The notes beneath the pieces were generated by a model. The model did no database searches and had not been told where the DNA came from. It worked only from the letters and a program-made list of their open reading frames with translations. 8,641 nucleotides of DNA from positions 1 through 8,641 of the forward strand of contig CAMBTF010000053.1 of NCBI GenBank assembly GCA_945870545.1. Reading direction: 5' to 3'. The stretch is from Akkermansia muciniphila (GTDB lineage: Bacteria; Verrucomicrobiota; Verrucomicrobiia; Verrucomicrobiales; Akkermansiaceae). Below are positions 1 through 6,169 of the stretch, in pieces. The position numbers and the translations under genes are program-made. Positions within the stretch are counted from its first letter, which is position 1. Each line of letters starts with the position of its first letter.

Positions 1-1
1 G

Positions 2-997
2 CTCGCCTATTACCTGCCCATCAACGAGCGGGTCGCTTCCGTCGTCCACACCGCCCGCACCGAGGCCGACGCCATCATCCATCTTCAGGACGACCGCCTG
101 CTCGCCGTCGTCGGCCCCTGCTCGATCCACGATCCCGAGGCCGCCATCGGATACGCCGAGAAACTCCTCAAGGAAGCCGACCGCCACCGCGACGATCTCT
201 GCCTCATCATGCGGGTCTATTTCGAGAAACCCCGCACCACCGTTGGCTGGAAAGGCCTGATCAACGATCCGCACCTCGACGATTCCTTCGACATCAACCA
301 AGGCCTCCGCGTCGCTCGCAAGCTGTTGATCGACCTCGCGAACATGGGCATGCCCGCCGGAACCGAATTCCTCGATACGATCTCCCCGCAATACATCGCG
401 GATCTCATCGCCTGGGGAGCCATCGGCGCGCGCACCACCGAGTCCCAGATCCACCGCGAGCTCGCCTCCGGTTTGTCCATGCCCGTGGGTTTCAAGAATG
501 GCACCGGCGGCTCCATCCAGCTCGCGCTCGATGCCATCCTCTCCGCCTCCCGTCCCCACCATTTTCTCTCCGTCACCAAACAGGGCGTCTCTGCGATCGT
601 CTCGACTACCGGAAACAAATCCTGCCACCTGATCCTGCGCGGGGGAAAAACCGGCCCGAACTACGACGAGGAAAGCATCGCGAGCGTCGAGGCCATGCTC
701 ACCGAGCAGAACCTGCCGCTCTCGGTGATGGTCGATTGCTCGCATGGCAATTCGAACAAGGACTTCCGCAACCAACCGCTCGTCGCGAAGGCGCTCGCCA
801 ACCAGATCGCCGCGGGATCGCGCACGATCACCTCGGTGATGATCGAGTCGAACCTCGTCGAGGGGAACCAGAAGCTGAACCCTGATCTAACAAAACTTAC
901 CCGCGGCCAATCCGTCACTGATGCCTGCATCAACTGGGACGACACCGTCGAGACCCTCGAAGTCCTCGCCGAGGCCGTCCGCAAGCGGCGGGGCTGA
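2..997 (+). CDS. aroF: 3-deoxy-7-phosphoheptulonate (DAHP) synthase, class I, 5' partial
   Basis: This enzyme condenses phosphoenolpyruvate with erythrose 4-phosphate in the first step of the shikimate pathway, in the cytoplasm. The frame is open from base 2, so the gene begins upstream of the window; the internal ATG at 209 is not the start, because conserved sequence precedes it. Seen in the visible part: GPCSIHDP (residues 38-45), RVYFEKPRTTVGWKG, IGARTTESQ, GFKNGTGG, DCSHGNSNKD and SVTDACINWD. The four metal ligands of the family are present as C40, H248, E282 and D307. They sit about 20 residues lower than the E. coli AroG ligands C61, H268, E302 and D326, so about 20 N-terminal residues are missing. 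The DCSHGNSNKD segment recalls E. coli AroF more than AroG, but the feedback-inhibiting amino acid cannot be assigned, partly because the N-terminal region that contributes to inhibition is cut. The gene ends in TGA, with no overlap with the next gene. Confidence 0.96.
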   Translation, partial: LAYYLPINERVASVVHTARTEADAIIHLQDDRLLAVVGPCSIHDPEAAIGYAEKLLKEADRHRDDLCLIMRVYFEKPRTTVGWKGLINDPHLDDSFDINQGLRVARKLLIDLANMGMPAGTEFLDTISPQYIADLIAWGAIGARTTESQIHRELASGLSMPVGFKNGTGGSIQLALDAILSASRPHHFLSVTKQGVSAIVSTTGNKSCHLILRGGKTGPNYDEESIASVEAMLTEQNLPLSVMVDCSHGNSNKDFRNQPLVAKALANQIAAGSRTITSVMIESNLVEGNQKLNPDLTKLTRGQSVTDACINWDDTVETLEVLAEAVRKRRG

Positions 998-1018
998 TCG
1001 ATGGAGCTGCGTATCTGT

Positions 1019-1081
1019 AAAGTTAAAACTTTGAAGGCAGGCAGCCGGATTCTGAATCCAAATCATTAAAGGTTTAAAGTT
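1019..1081. promoter_or_regulatory. AT-rich intergenic palindromes upstream of the coiled-coil membrane protein
   Basis: The 138-base spacer (998-1135) between the DAHP synthase and the membrane protein is clearly richer in A and T than its flanks. It contains a perfect 14-base palindromic repeat AAAGTT-AA-AACTTT at 1019-1032. A short hairpin GGATT-CTG-AATCC lies at 1047-1059, and a second copy of AAAGTT at 1076-1081 could pair with the AACTTT of the first. There is no T-tract after the hairpin, so it is not a convincing intrinsic terminator. I could not find a -35/-10 pair with good spacing. An operator or promoter region for the downstream gene is possible, but this is inference from position and composition only. 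Confidence 0.3.
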
Positions 1082-1135
1082 CCTGAAGCGAATCGCGTTT
1101 CAAGAATCAAGAGCCTTGGCACAACTTAAAAAATC

Positions 1136-2536
1136 ATGGGACAAATCATCGCGCGGATCGTCGCCTGGCTTGCCGGGAAGATCCTGATCTATGCCCTAAT
1201 CCTTGGCGTCCTGCTGGTGATTTTCGTGATCAAATTCGTGCCGCCGATGGTGGTGCGCTACCACGAGAAAGAGCTGGAAAAGGCCATCTCGGAACTGAGC
1301 GAGAGCAAGGCGCTGGTAGGTGAGCTTGCCGAACGTGCGAAGGGGATCCGTGCGGAGATCGAGGGCAAGATGGCGGAGTTGAACGAGCTTGAGGAGAAGC
1401 GGAGAACCATGGAGGAGTGGCTGGAGAAGGTGTTGAATATTTTCCGAAGGAGCGAGGTCGAGCAGGAGAAAGCCCTGATTGAGGCGAAGGAGAAAAGGTT
1501 GCGCGGTGAGATCGGCGCGTCATCGGAAGAGCTCAAGCAGCTACGCATCGATGGAGGTGAAACGGAGGAAGAGATCAAGCGCCGCGAATTCCTCCGTGAC
1601 GAGAAAGAGAAGCAATTGGGGGAAATTCAGGGCATGAGGCGGGCGCTCGACGAACTGATGAGCAACGAGCTGCGCCAGCTCGCGCTTAAAGCCCTGCTGA
1701 TCCTTGCCGCCCTGATGATTATCCCGTTTCTGTGGAAACTTACCGCTTACTACGTGATGGCACCCATCGCGGAATCGTCGGAGCCCATTCTGTTAGGCGC
1801 GGAGTCTCTGGGAGGCGAGGGCGTCATGGCGACGCCGAGCCATCCCGCGCAGCGCATCCACCTCGGCAAGGATGAGGTCCTGATGGCGAAAGTGGATTAC
1901 CTGCAGGGCTCCATGGGCGGCTTCGAGAAAAGGACGAAGTGGCTGATGGATTGGCGCTATCCGTTTTCCAGCATGGCGGCGGGGCTTTTCATGCTCACCC
2001 GCATCCACAACACCGGCAGCGTCGGCGGGCAGGTCACGCTCTCCACCAGCGAGGATGCCACGGAGGAACTCGCGGTGTTGGATATCCCGGAGGGGAAGTC
2101 GATGGTGTTCCGCCCGCATTATCTCGTCGCGGTGTCCCATCCGCTCGGCCATCCACCGCGTATCCGTTCGCGCTGGGTGTTCGGGAAACTGCATGCTTGG
2201 GTGAACCTGCGTTTCCGCTACCTGATCATCGAGGGGCCGGCGAAACTGGTGTTTTCCGCGCAGCGCGGCGTACAGGTGGAGGAGGTGCTCCCCGAGTGGC
2301 CGGGCCGCCGCGTGAACAGCCACCTCACCGTCGCTTTCAGCCCGCACCTGAGCCATTCGCCGAAGCGGGCGGAGACATTCATCGCCTATCTCAGGGGAAA
2401 AAGCGCGTTGTTCGATGACTTTTTCCAAGGCCATGGCCAAGTGATCCAGCAACAGGTCACGGGTGGGAAGCGCCATCCCGTCGCAAGAATCTGGGAGGGC
2501 ATCTTCGGTGCGATCGGGAAGGTGTTTGGGATCTGA
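1136..2536 (+). CDS. Two-pass membrane protein with long coiled coil and AIM24-like C-terminal domain
   Basis: I do not recognise a named gene. The 466-residue protein has a hydrophobic segment at about residues 16-36, then a highly charged Glu/Lys/Arg-rich stretch at about 42-178 with heptad-like leucine spacing, best read as a coiled coil. A second hydrophobic segment follows at about 183-207 (core LLILAALMIIPFLW). The remaining part, about 215-440, looks soluble, with a beta-rich pattern including a Gly-containing turn before FMLTRIHNTG, LDIPEGKSMVFRPHYLVAVS and IIEGPAKLVFSAQRGV. This layout resembles the AIM24 (formerly DUF124) fold, but that assignment comes from pattern memory and is moderate at best. 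Two membrane passes would place both termini on one side and the coiled coil on the other; the orientation is not settled. The ATG at 1136 is chosen because it opens directly into the first membrane segment; no Shine-Dalgarno is visible. The AT-rich spacer upstream suggests its own promoter. Function is unknown. Confidence 0.85.
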   Translation: MGQIIARIVAWLAGKILIYALILGVLLVIFVIKFVPPMVVRYHEKELEKAISELSESKALVGELAERAKGIRAEIEGKMAELNELEEKRRTMEEWLEKVLNIFRRSEVEQEKALIEAKEKRLRGEIGASSEELKQLRIDGGETEEEIKRREFLRDEKEKQLGEIQGMRRALDELMSNELRQLALKALLILAALMIIPFLWKLTAYYVMAPIAESSEPILLGAESLGGEGVMATPSHPAQRIHLGKDEVLMAKVDYLQGSMGGFEKRTKWLMDWRYPFSSMAAGLFMLTRIHNTGSVGGQVTLSTSEDATEELAVLDIPEGKSMVFRPHYLVAVSHPLGHPPRIRSRWVFGKLHAWVNLRFRYLIIEGPAKLVFSAQRGVQVEEVLPEWPGRRVNSHLTVAFSPHLSHSPKRAETFIAYLRGKSALFDDFFQGHGQVIQQQVTGGKRHPVARIWEGIFGAIGKVFGI

Positions 2537-2537
2537 T

Positions 2538-2667
2538 GGGGAGCGCACGTGCCTCGCGTGTTGGAAAGATATCTCACCCCGCAAAGCTCAAAAAACGCCC
2601 GCTCTATCGACAGGCAAGTTTCCGATGAGGGCACCGGAAACAGCACGCGATGGCACATGCGCTCCCC
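2538..2667. repeat. Inverted-repeat element (REP- or MITE-like), about 130 bases
   Basis: The element begins one base after the preceding stop codon and fills more than half of the 223-base spacer before the metallopeptidase. The left arm (2538-2560) reads GGGGAGCGCA-C-GTGCC-TCGCGTG. The reverse complement of the right arm (2644-2667) reads GGGGAGCGCA-T-GTGCC-A-TCGCGTG. The arms therefore match at 22 positions, with one mismatch and one single-base gap. Inside, a smaller hairpin pairs GTTTCC (2618-2623) with GGAAAC (2636-2641). No flanking target-site duplication and no second copy within the window were seen. The design fits a palindromic repeat element that is mobilised in trans. In RNA it would also form a strong stem that could protect or end the upstream transcript. 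Five Ts at 2678-2682 follow about 11 bases after the stem, too far for a standard terminator. Confidence 0.6.
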
Positions 2668-2711
2668 GAACCAAGAGTTTTTCATCAGTTGACCTCTCAC
2701 GCGCTCTGCTC

Positions 2712-2739
2712 TTGCCGAGCACGTGGGTTCTGCTATCAG
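2712..2739 (+). promoter_or_regulatory. Weak candidate promoter for the zinc metallopeptidase
   Basis: TTGCCG at 2712-2717 and TATCAG at 2734-2739 are 16 bases apart, a plausible but poor sigma-70-type pair. It would start transcription shortly before the ATG at 2760, and it lies just downstream of the inverted-repeat element. A better-looking -35, TTGACC at 2689-2694, has no matching -10 at normal spacing. Confidence 0.2.
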
Positions 2740-2759
2740 ACACAAAAAACAAAGCGATC

Positions 2760-3641
2760 ATGCAATGGAAAGGCAGAAGGCAAAGCGGGAACATCGAGGA
2801 TAGCCGGGGCAAGAGCTACCGGGGTGCCTCGGCCGGCGGCGGCGGGATCGGGATACTGGTCACGATCTTCCGGATGTTCGGATTCAAAGGCGTCCTCGCG
2901 GCGCTGGCTCTGGGGCTGTTGCTTTGGAACCTCGGGATCATGGATCCGAGCATGTTGCTCGGCGGCGAAGCCAGCGTGGAGCAGCGGCAGGTGGAGATCA
3001 GCCCGGTGGAGCAGGAGCGGTTCGAGTTTGTGAAGGTGGTGCTCGCCGACACGGAGGATGTATTTGCCGCCGAGTTCAACCGGCTTGGAAAGCAGTATGA
3101 ACAGCCCAAACTGACAGTTTACCGTGGCAAGGTGCCGACCGCCTGCGGAACGGGCGATGCGGCGATGGGGCCTTTCTACTGTCCCGGGGACAGGAAGATC
3201 TACATCGATCTTGGTTTCTACGACGAACTAGCCAAGACCTTCGATGCTCCGGGCGATTTCGCGCAGGCATACGTGGTCGCGCATGAAGTCGGCCACCATG
3301 TGCAGAAGCTGTTGGGCGCATCGGACAAGGTGAACGCGAAGCGCGGTCAGCCGGATTTTAACGAGTATTCGGTGCGGCTGGAGCTCCAAGCGGATTTCTA
3401 CGCCGGTGTCTGGGCGCACCACAACCGGGAATACCTAGATCGCGGTGATATCGAGGAGGCGATGCGCGCCGCCAACGCCATCGGCGACGATGCGATCCAA
3501 AAAAAGATGCAAGGCCGTGTGCTGCCGCATTCTTTCACGCACGGGACATCCGCCCAGCGCATGCGATGGTTCAACAAGGGTCTGGTCAGCGGAAAGATCG
3601 AGGATGGGGATACCTTCTCGATGCCTTATCAGCGTTTATGA
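2760..3641 (+). CDS. ypfJ: Neutral zinc metallopeptidase, YpfJ family, membrane anchored
   Basis: This 293-residue protein belongs to the putative neutral zinc metallopeptidase family (Pfam Zn_peptidase_2 type, E. coli YpfJ). It shows the family N-terminus MQWKGRRQSGNIED, a Gly-rich linker (about residues 22-31), one membrane segment at about 41-61 and a soluble catalytic domain. The gluzincin-like site is HEVGH at 175-179, with E208 in ELQAD (208-212) as the likely third zinc ligand. The family core ACGTGDAAMGPFYCP is present, with C129 and C141 possibly forming a disulfide, which would suit a domain on the outer face of the inner membrane. The frame is open further upstream to an ATG at 2463, but that extension overlaps the previous gene and the repeat element. 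The ATG at 2760 gives the conserved family N-terminus. No Shine-Dalgarno is visible. The natural substrate is unknown for the family. Confidence 0.93.
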   Translation: MQWKGRRQSGNIEDSRGKSYRGASAGGGGIGILVTIFRMFGFKGVLAALALGLLLWNLGIMDPSMLLGGEASVEQRQVEISPVEQERFEFVKVVLADTEDVFAAEFNRLGKQYEQPKLTVYRGKVPTACGTGDAAMGPFYCPGDRKIYIDLGFYDELAKTFDAPGDFAQAYVVAHEVGHHVQKLLGASDKVNAKRGQPDFNEYSVRLELQADFYAGVWAHHNREYLDRGDIEEAMRAANAIGDDAIQKKMQGRVLPHSFTHGTSAQRMRWFNKGLVSGKIEDGDTFSMPYQRL

Positions 3642-3727
3642 GATCCGAAAATCTCGCAGAACGTTTGACAGGCAGCGGCTATTCGCGACGTTCAGTGCTT
3701 GCGCCGCTGAGGCGTATTCACCATCCA

Positions 3728-4594
3728 ATGAAGCCGATTATTCTAACCCTCACCTTCGCTCTCTCGGTGGCCTCCGCGGCACCCGATGGGAAGCAGCTTT
3801 TTACAACCAACTGCTCCGCCTGTCACATGCTCGACCAGATGGTGGTCGGCCCGTCGCTGGTGGAAATGCGGAGCCTTTACGACGGCAAGTCGGATGATTT
3901 CGTGAAATGGTCCATCGCTCCGCAGAAAAAGCGACCCGGCGCGATTGAGATGCCCTCGCAGGCGCACATTGGTGAGGAGGGGCTGCGTGCGATCTACTCG
4001 CATGTCATGGAAGTTTCCAAAGGCGTGCTGGAGAAAAAGCAGGAGAAGGGCGATCCCTACGCGGCTGCGCCGATGCATCTTGCCCGCCCGCAGGTGCAGC
4101 GGATTTTCATGCCCAACGCCAGCCCGGCCTCCATCGCGGTGGCACTCGATGATACAAATTCGCTCTGTTGGGACGCGGGAACCTGCCGCCTGCGCTATGC
4201 GTGGACGGGTGGATTCATCGACGGTTTCCCCTACTGGAAAGGCAACGGCAGCAGTTTGGCGACGGTTCTGGGAACGGTGAAATACACGGAGCAGGCATCG
4301 CCGTTCGGGAAAGATGCGCTGGTGAAATTCCTCGGCTACAAGGTCAAGGGAGGGTTGCCGGTTTTCCGCTACAAGGTCGGCGCTTACCAAGTGACCGAGG
4401 CCTACTCGCCGGTTGGCGAAGGCTCGGGCTTTGTTAGATCTTTCACGGTCGTTACTACCGTACCACTTATCCTCGATTTCCCCGCACAGAGCGGAGTGTC
4501 CATCACTGCCGACAAAGGCAAGCTGGATAGCGGCAAGCTCTCCCTAACGCCCGCCGAAGCCGCCGCATTCAACCTCACCTTTTCCCTGAAATGA
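3728..4594 (+). CDS. Secreted monoheme cytochrome c with PVC-type C-terminal domain
   Basis: This 288-residue protein starts with a signal peptide (about residues 1-18, core IILTLTFALSVASA). A small class I-like cytochrome c domain follows. Heme attachment is CSACH at 29-33, and M75 in EMPSQ is the likely axial methionine. After a charged linker (about 99-110) comes a second domain at about 115-288 with MPNASPASIAVAL, CWDAGTCRLRYAW (cysteines 147 and 153), GYKVKGGLPVFRYKV and a beta-rich end. From memory, similar segments occur in large heme/dehydrogenase proteins of planctomycetes and verrucomicrobia; the role of this segment is not known to me. The protein would act in the periplasm as an electron carrier. 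Its stop overlaps the next start by ATGA (4591-4594), pointing to translational coupling with the propeller dehydrogenase, its probable electron donor. The start at 3728 is chosen because it gives a clean signal peptide; the frame is open back to 3566 inside the previous gene. A GAGG lies 15 bases upstream, too far to be a strong ribosome site. Confidence 0.9.
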   Translation: MKPIILTLTFALSVASAAPDGKQLFTTNCSACHMLDQMVVGPSLVEMRSLYDGKSDDFVKWSIAPQKKRPGAIEMPSQAHIGEEGLRAIYSHVMEVSKGVLEKKQEKGDPYAAAPMHLARPQVQRIFMPNASPASIAVALDDTNSLCWDAGTCRLRYAWTGGFIDGFPYWKGNGSSLATVLGTVKYTEQASPFGKDALVKFLGYKVKGGLPVFRYKVGAYQVTEAYSPVGEGSGFVRSFTVVTTVPLILDFPAQSGVSITADKGKLDSGKLSLTPAEAAAFNLTFSLK

Positions 4595-6093
4595 AAACCG
4601 CCACCTTTCTCGCCTGGATCACGCTCGGTGCCGCCGCCTTTGGATGGACGGAACATTTCACTTTCGAAAACATCGCGACCCCACCGGGCATGGATCCGCA
4701 GGTCGGCGCGATGGACCGGATGCCGGACGGGCGCATCGCCGTGGCGTTTCACCGTGGCGAGGTGATGTTTTATAATCCTGCCGACGGTTCATGGAAGCTG
4801 TTCGCGACCGGTTTGCAGGAGCCGCTCGGCATGTTGGCGGAGGCCGATGGTAGCGTGCTCGTCATGCAGCGCGCGGAACTCACGCGGTTGAAGGATACCG
4901 ATGGTGATGGCAGCGCCGACGAGTATGAAACCGTCTTCGACGATTTCGGGATGTCGGGGAACTACCATGAGTTCGCCTACGGCCCGGCGCGGGACGCAGA
5001 GGGAAATCTCTTCATCGTGCTGGGTGTGGCATCGTATTACGCGCCGATGGCTCCGGAGATCCGTGGTGAGTTTTCCGAGATCGGGCAGGTGGATTTCAAG
5101 GGCATGACATCCGCCGAGACATGGGAAAAAAACATGAATGCCGCCGGACGCATGTATGCCCGGGTGAAATGGCGCGGATGGGTGCTCAAGATTTCCCCCG
5201 ACGGCAAAACGATGGAACCCTACGCCAGCGGTTTCCGCTCGCCGAACGGGATCGGCTTCGACGCGAAAGGCCGGCTTCTCATCACTGACAACCAAGGCGA
5301 TTGGCGCCCGACAAGCCCGTTGTATGATGTCAGGCAGGGTGGCTTTTACGGGCATCCCGCCTCGCTGGTCTGGCAAAAAGGCTGGAACGGCGGCGATCCG
5401 AGGTTGATGGACGTGGCGAAGCTCGATGCGATGCAGGTTCCCGCCGCCGGCTTGTTCCCGCAGGGCGAACTCGCGAACTCGCCGACATGGCCGGTCATCA
5501 TCCCGCAGGGTGCATTTCCGGAAGGCATGGCCGGACAGACCGTGATCGGCGAGATGAACCAGCCGAATCTTGTCCGCGTGCTTGACGACGAAGTCCGCGG
5601 CGTTTTCCAGACAGCGCTCGTTCCGATGTTCGACGGATCGCCGCTGGGTCTCGGCAATAACCGCATGGTGTTCGGTGAAGATGGATCGATGTATGTCGGA
5701 AAAACCGCCTTGTCGTGGCCCGGCTCGATGGGGATCACTCGCATCAAGTGGAATCGCAAACCTTTCCTTTCGCTGGAGAAAATCAAGGCGCTGCCGGAAG
5801 GTTTCTCGCTGCGCTTCAGTCAGCCGCTGGACGCATTGACGCTCAAGACCCTTACGGTGAAACGCCACACCTACCAATATCATGAGGCCTACGGCGCTCC
5901 GAAGAAGAACGAGGAACTCCTTGAGGTCGCCGGAGCCACGCTTTCCGAAGACGGCATGACCGTTACCCTCGCTATCGGTGCGTTGGAGGAAAAATACCTA
6001 CACCTCATCGATATGACCGGACTGCTCTCCAAAGAAGGTGGAAAGATCCTTGGCAACAAGGCGTGGTATCACGTCGTGAAAGCGCCCGAGTGA
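4591..6093 (+). CDS. Secreted beta-propeller dehydrogenase-like protein
   Basis: This 500-residue protein has a signal peptide (about residues 1-18, ending near AAAFGW) and a six-bladed-propeller-like region at about 25-385. Seen are repeated blade-like units such as DRMPDGRIAVAFHRGEV and EADGSVLVMQ, an acidic DTDGDGSADEYE loop (102-113) that may bind calcium, and GFRSPNGIGFDAKGRLLITD (214-233). That last motif is typical of PQQ-dependent sugar dehydrogenase-like proteins and of the PVC 'putative membrane-bound dehydrogenase' family. The last 100 residues (about 395-497) form a separate beta-rich module with LRFSQPLD and TLSEDGMTVTL, also seen in PVC multidomain redox proteins. No CxxCH is present, so heme would be supplied by the upstream cytochrome, with which it overlaps by four bases. 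The likely role is oxidation of a sugar, alcohol or similar compound in the periplasm with electrons passed to that cytochrome. The substrate and the presence of PQQ are not shown by the sequence. Confidence 0.88.
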   Translation: MKTATFLAWITLGAAAFGWTEHFTFENIATPPGMDPQVGAMDRMPDGRIAVAFHRGEVMFYNPADGSWKLFATGLQEPLGMLAEADGSVLVMQRAELTRLKDTDGDGSADEYETVFDDFGMSGNYHEFAYGPARDAEGNLFIVLGVASYYAPMAPEIRGEFSEIGQVDFKGMTSAETWEKNMNAAGRMYARVKWRGWVLKISPDGKTMEPYASGFRSPNGIGFDAKGRLLITDNQGDWRPTSPLYDVRQGGFYGHPASLVWQKGWNGGDPRLMDVAKLDAMQVPAAGLFPQGELANSPTWPVIIPQGAFPEGMAGQTVIGEMNQPNLVRVLDDEVRGVFQTALVPMFDGSPLGLGNNRMVFGEDGSMYVGKTALSWPGSMGITRIKWNRKPFLSLEKIKALPEGFSLRFSQPLDALTLKTLTVKRHTYQYHEAYGAPKKNEELLEVAGATLSEDGMTVTLAIGALEEKYLHLIDMTGLLSKEGGKILGNKAWYHVVKAPE

Positions 6094-6169
6094 CACAGCG
6101 GGCGGTCGAGGATTCAGGAGCACATTTCCGGCTTCCCGAAACGCTTCTAACCGCTATTGTCCCGGGCGG

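Noticed and set aside
209..997. DAHP synthase starting at the ATG at 209
   Set aside because: Conserved DAHP synthase sequence including GPCSIHDP lies in frame upstream, so the gene is cut by the window edge and does not start here.
1793..2584. Minus-strand open frame of 263 codons
   Set aside because: It is opposite the coiled-coil membrane protein and the repeat element, with low-complexity His/Arg/Pro composition and no domain pattern.
2678..2694. T-run as terminator, and TTGACC as -35 promoter element
   Set aside because: The T-run is about 11 bases from the repeat stem, and TTGACC has no -10 match at 15-19 base spacing.
2463..2759. N-terminal extension of the zinc metallopeptidase
   Set aside because: The frame is open, but the extension overlaps the end of the upstream gene and runs through the repeat element. 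The family N-terminus begins at the ATG at 2760.
3665..3670. Perfect TTGACA before the cytochrome as a promoter -35
   Set aside because: The sequence at normal spacing (around 3687-3693) does not resemble a -10 element, so a promoter cannot be supported.
3566..3727. N-terminal extension of the cytochrome
   Set aside because: It would overlap the metallopeptidase gene and bury the signal peptide; the ATG at 3728 gives a clean export signal.
4789..5883. Long open frame of 364 codons on the minus strand
   Set aside because: It lies entirely opposite the propeller dehydrogenase, whose motifs are clear. The translation is His/Arg-rich without any recognisable domain, as expected of an antisense frame in GC-rich DNA.
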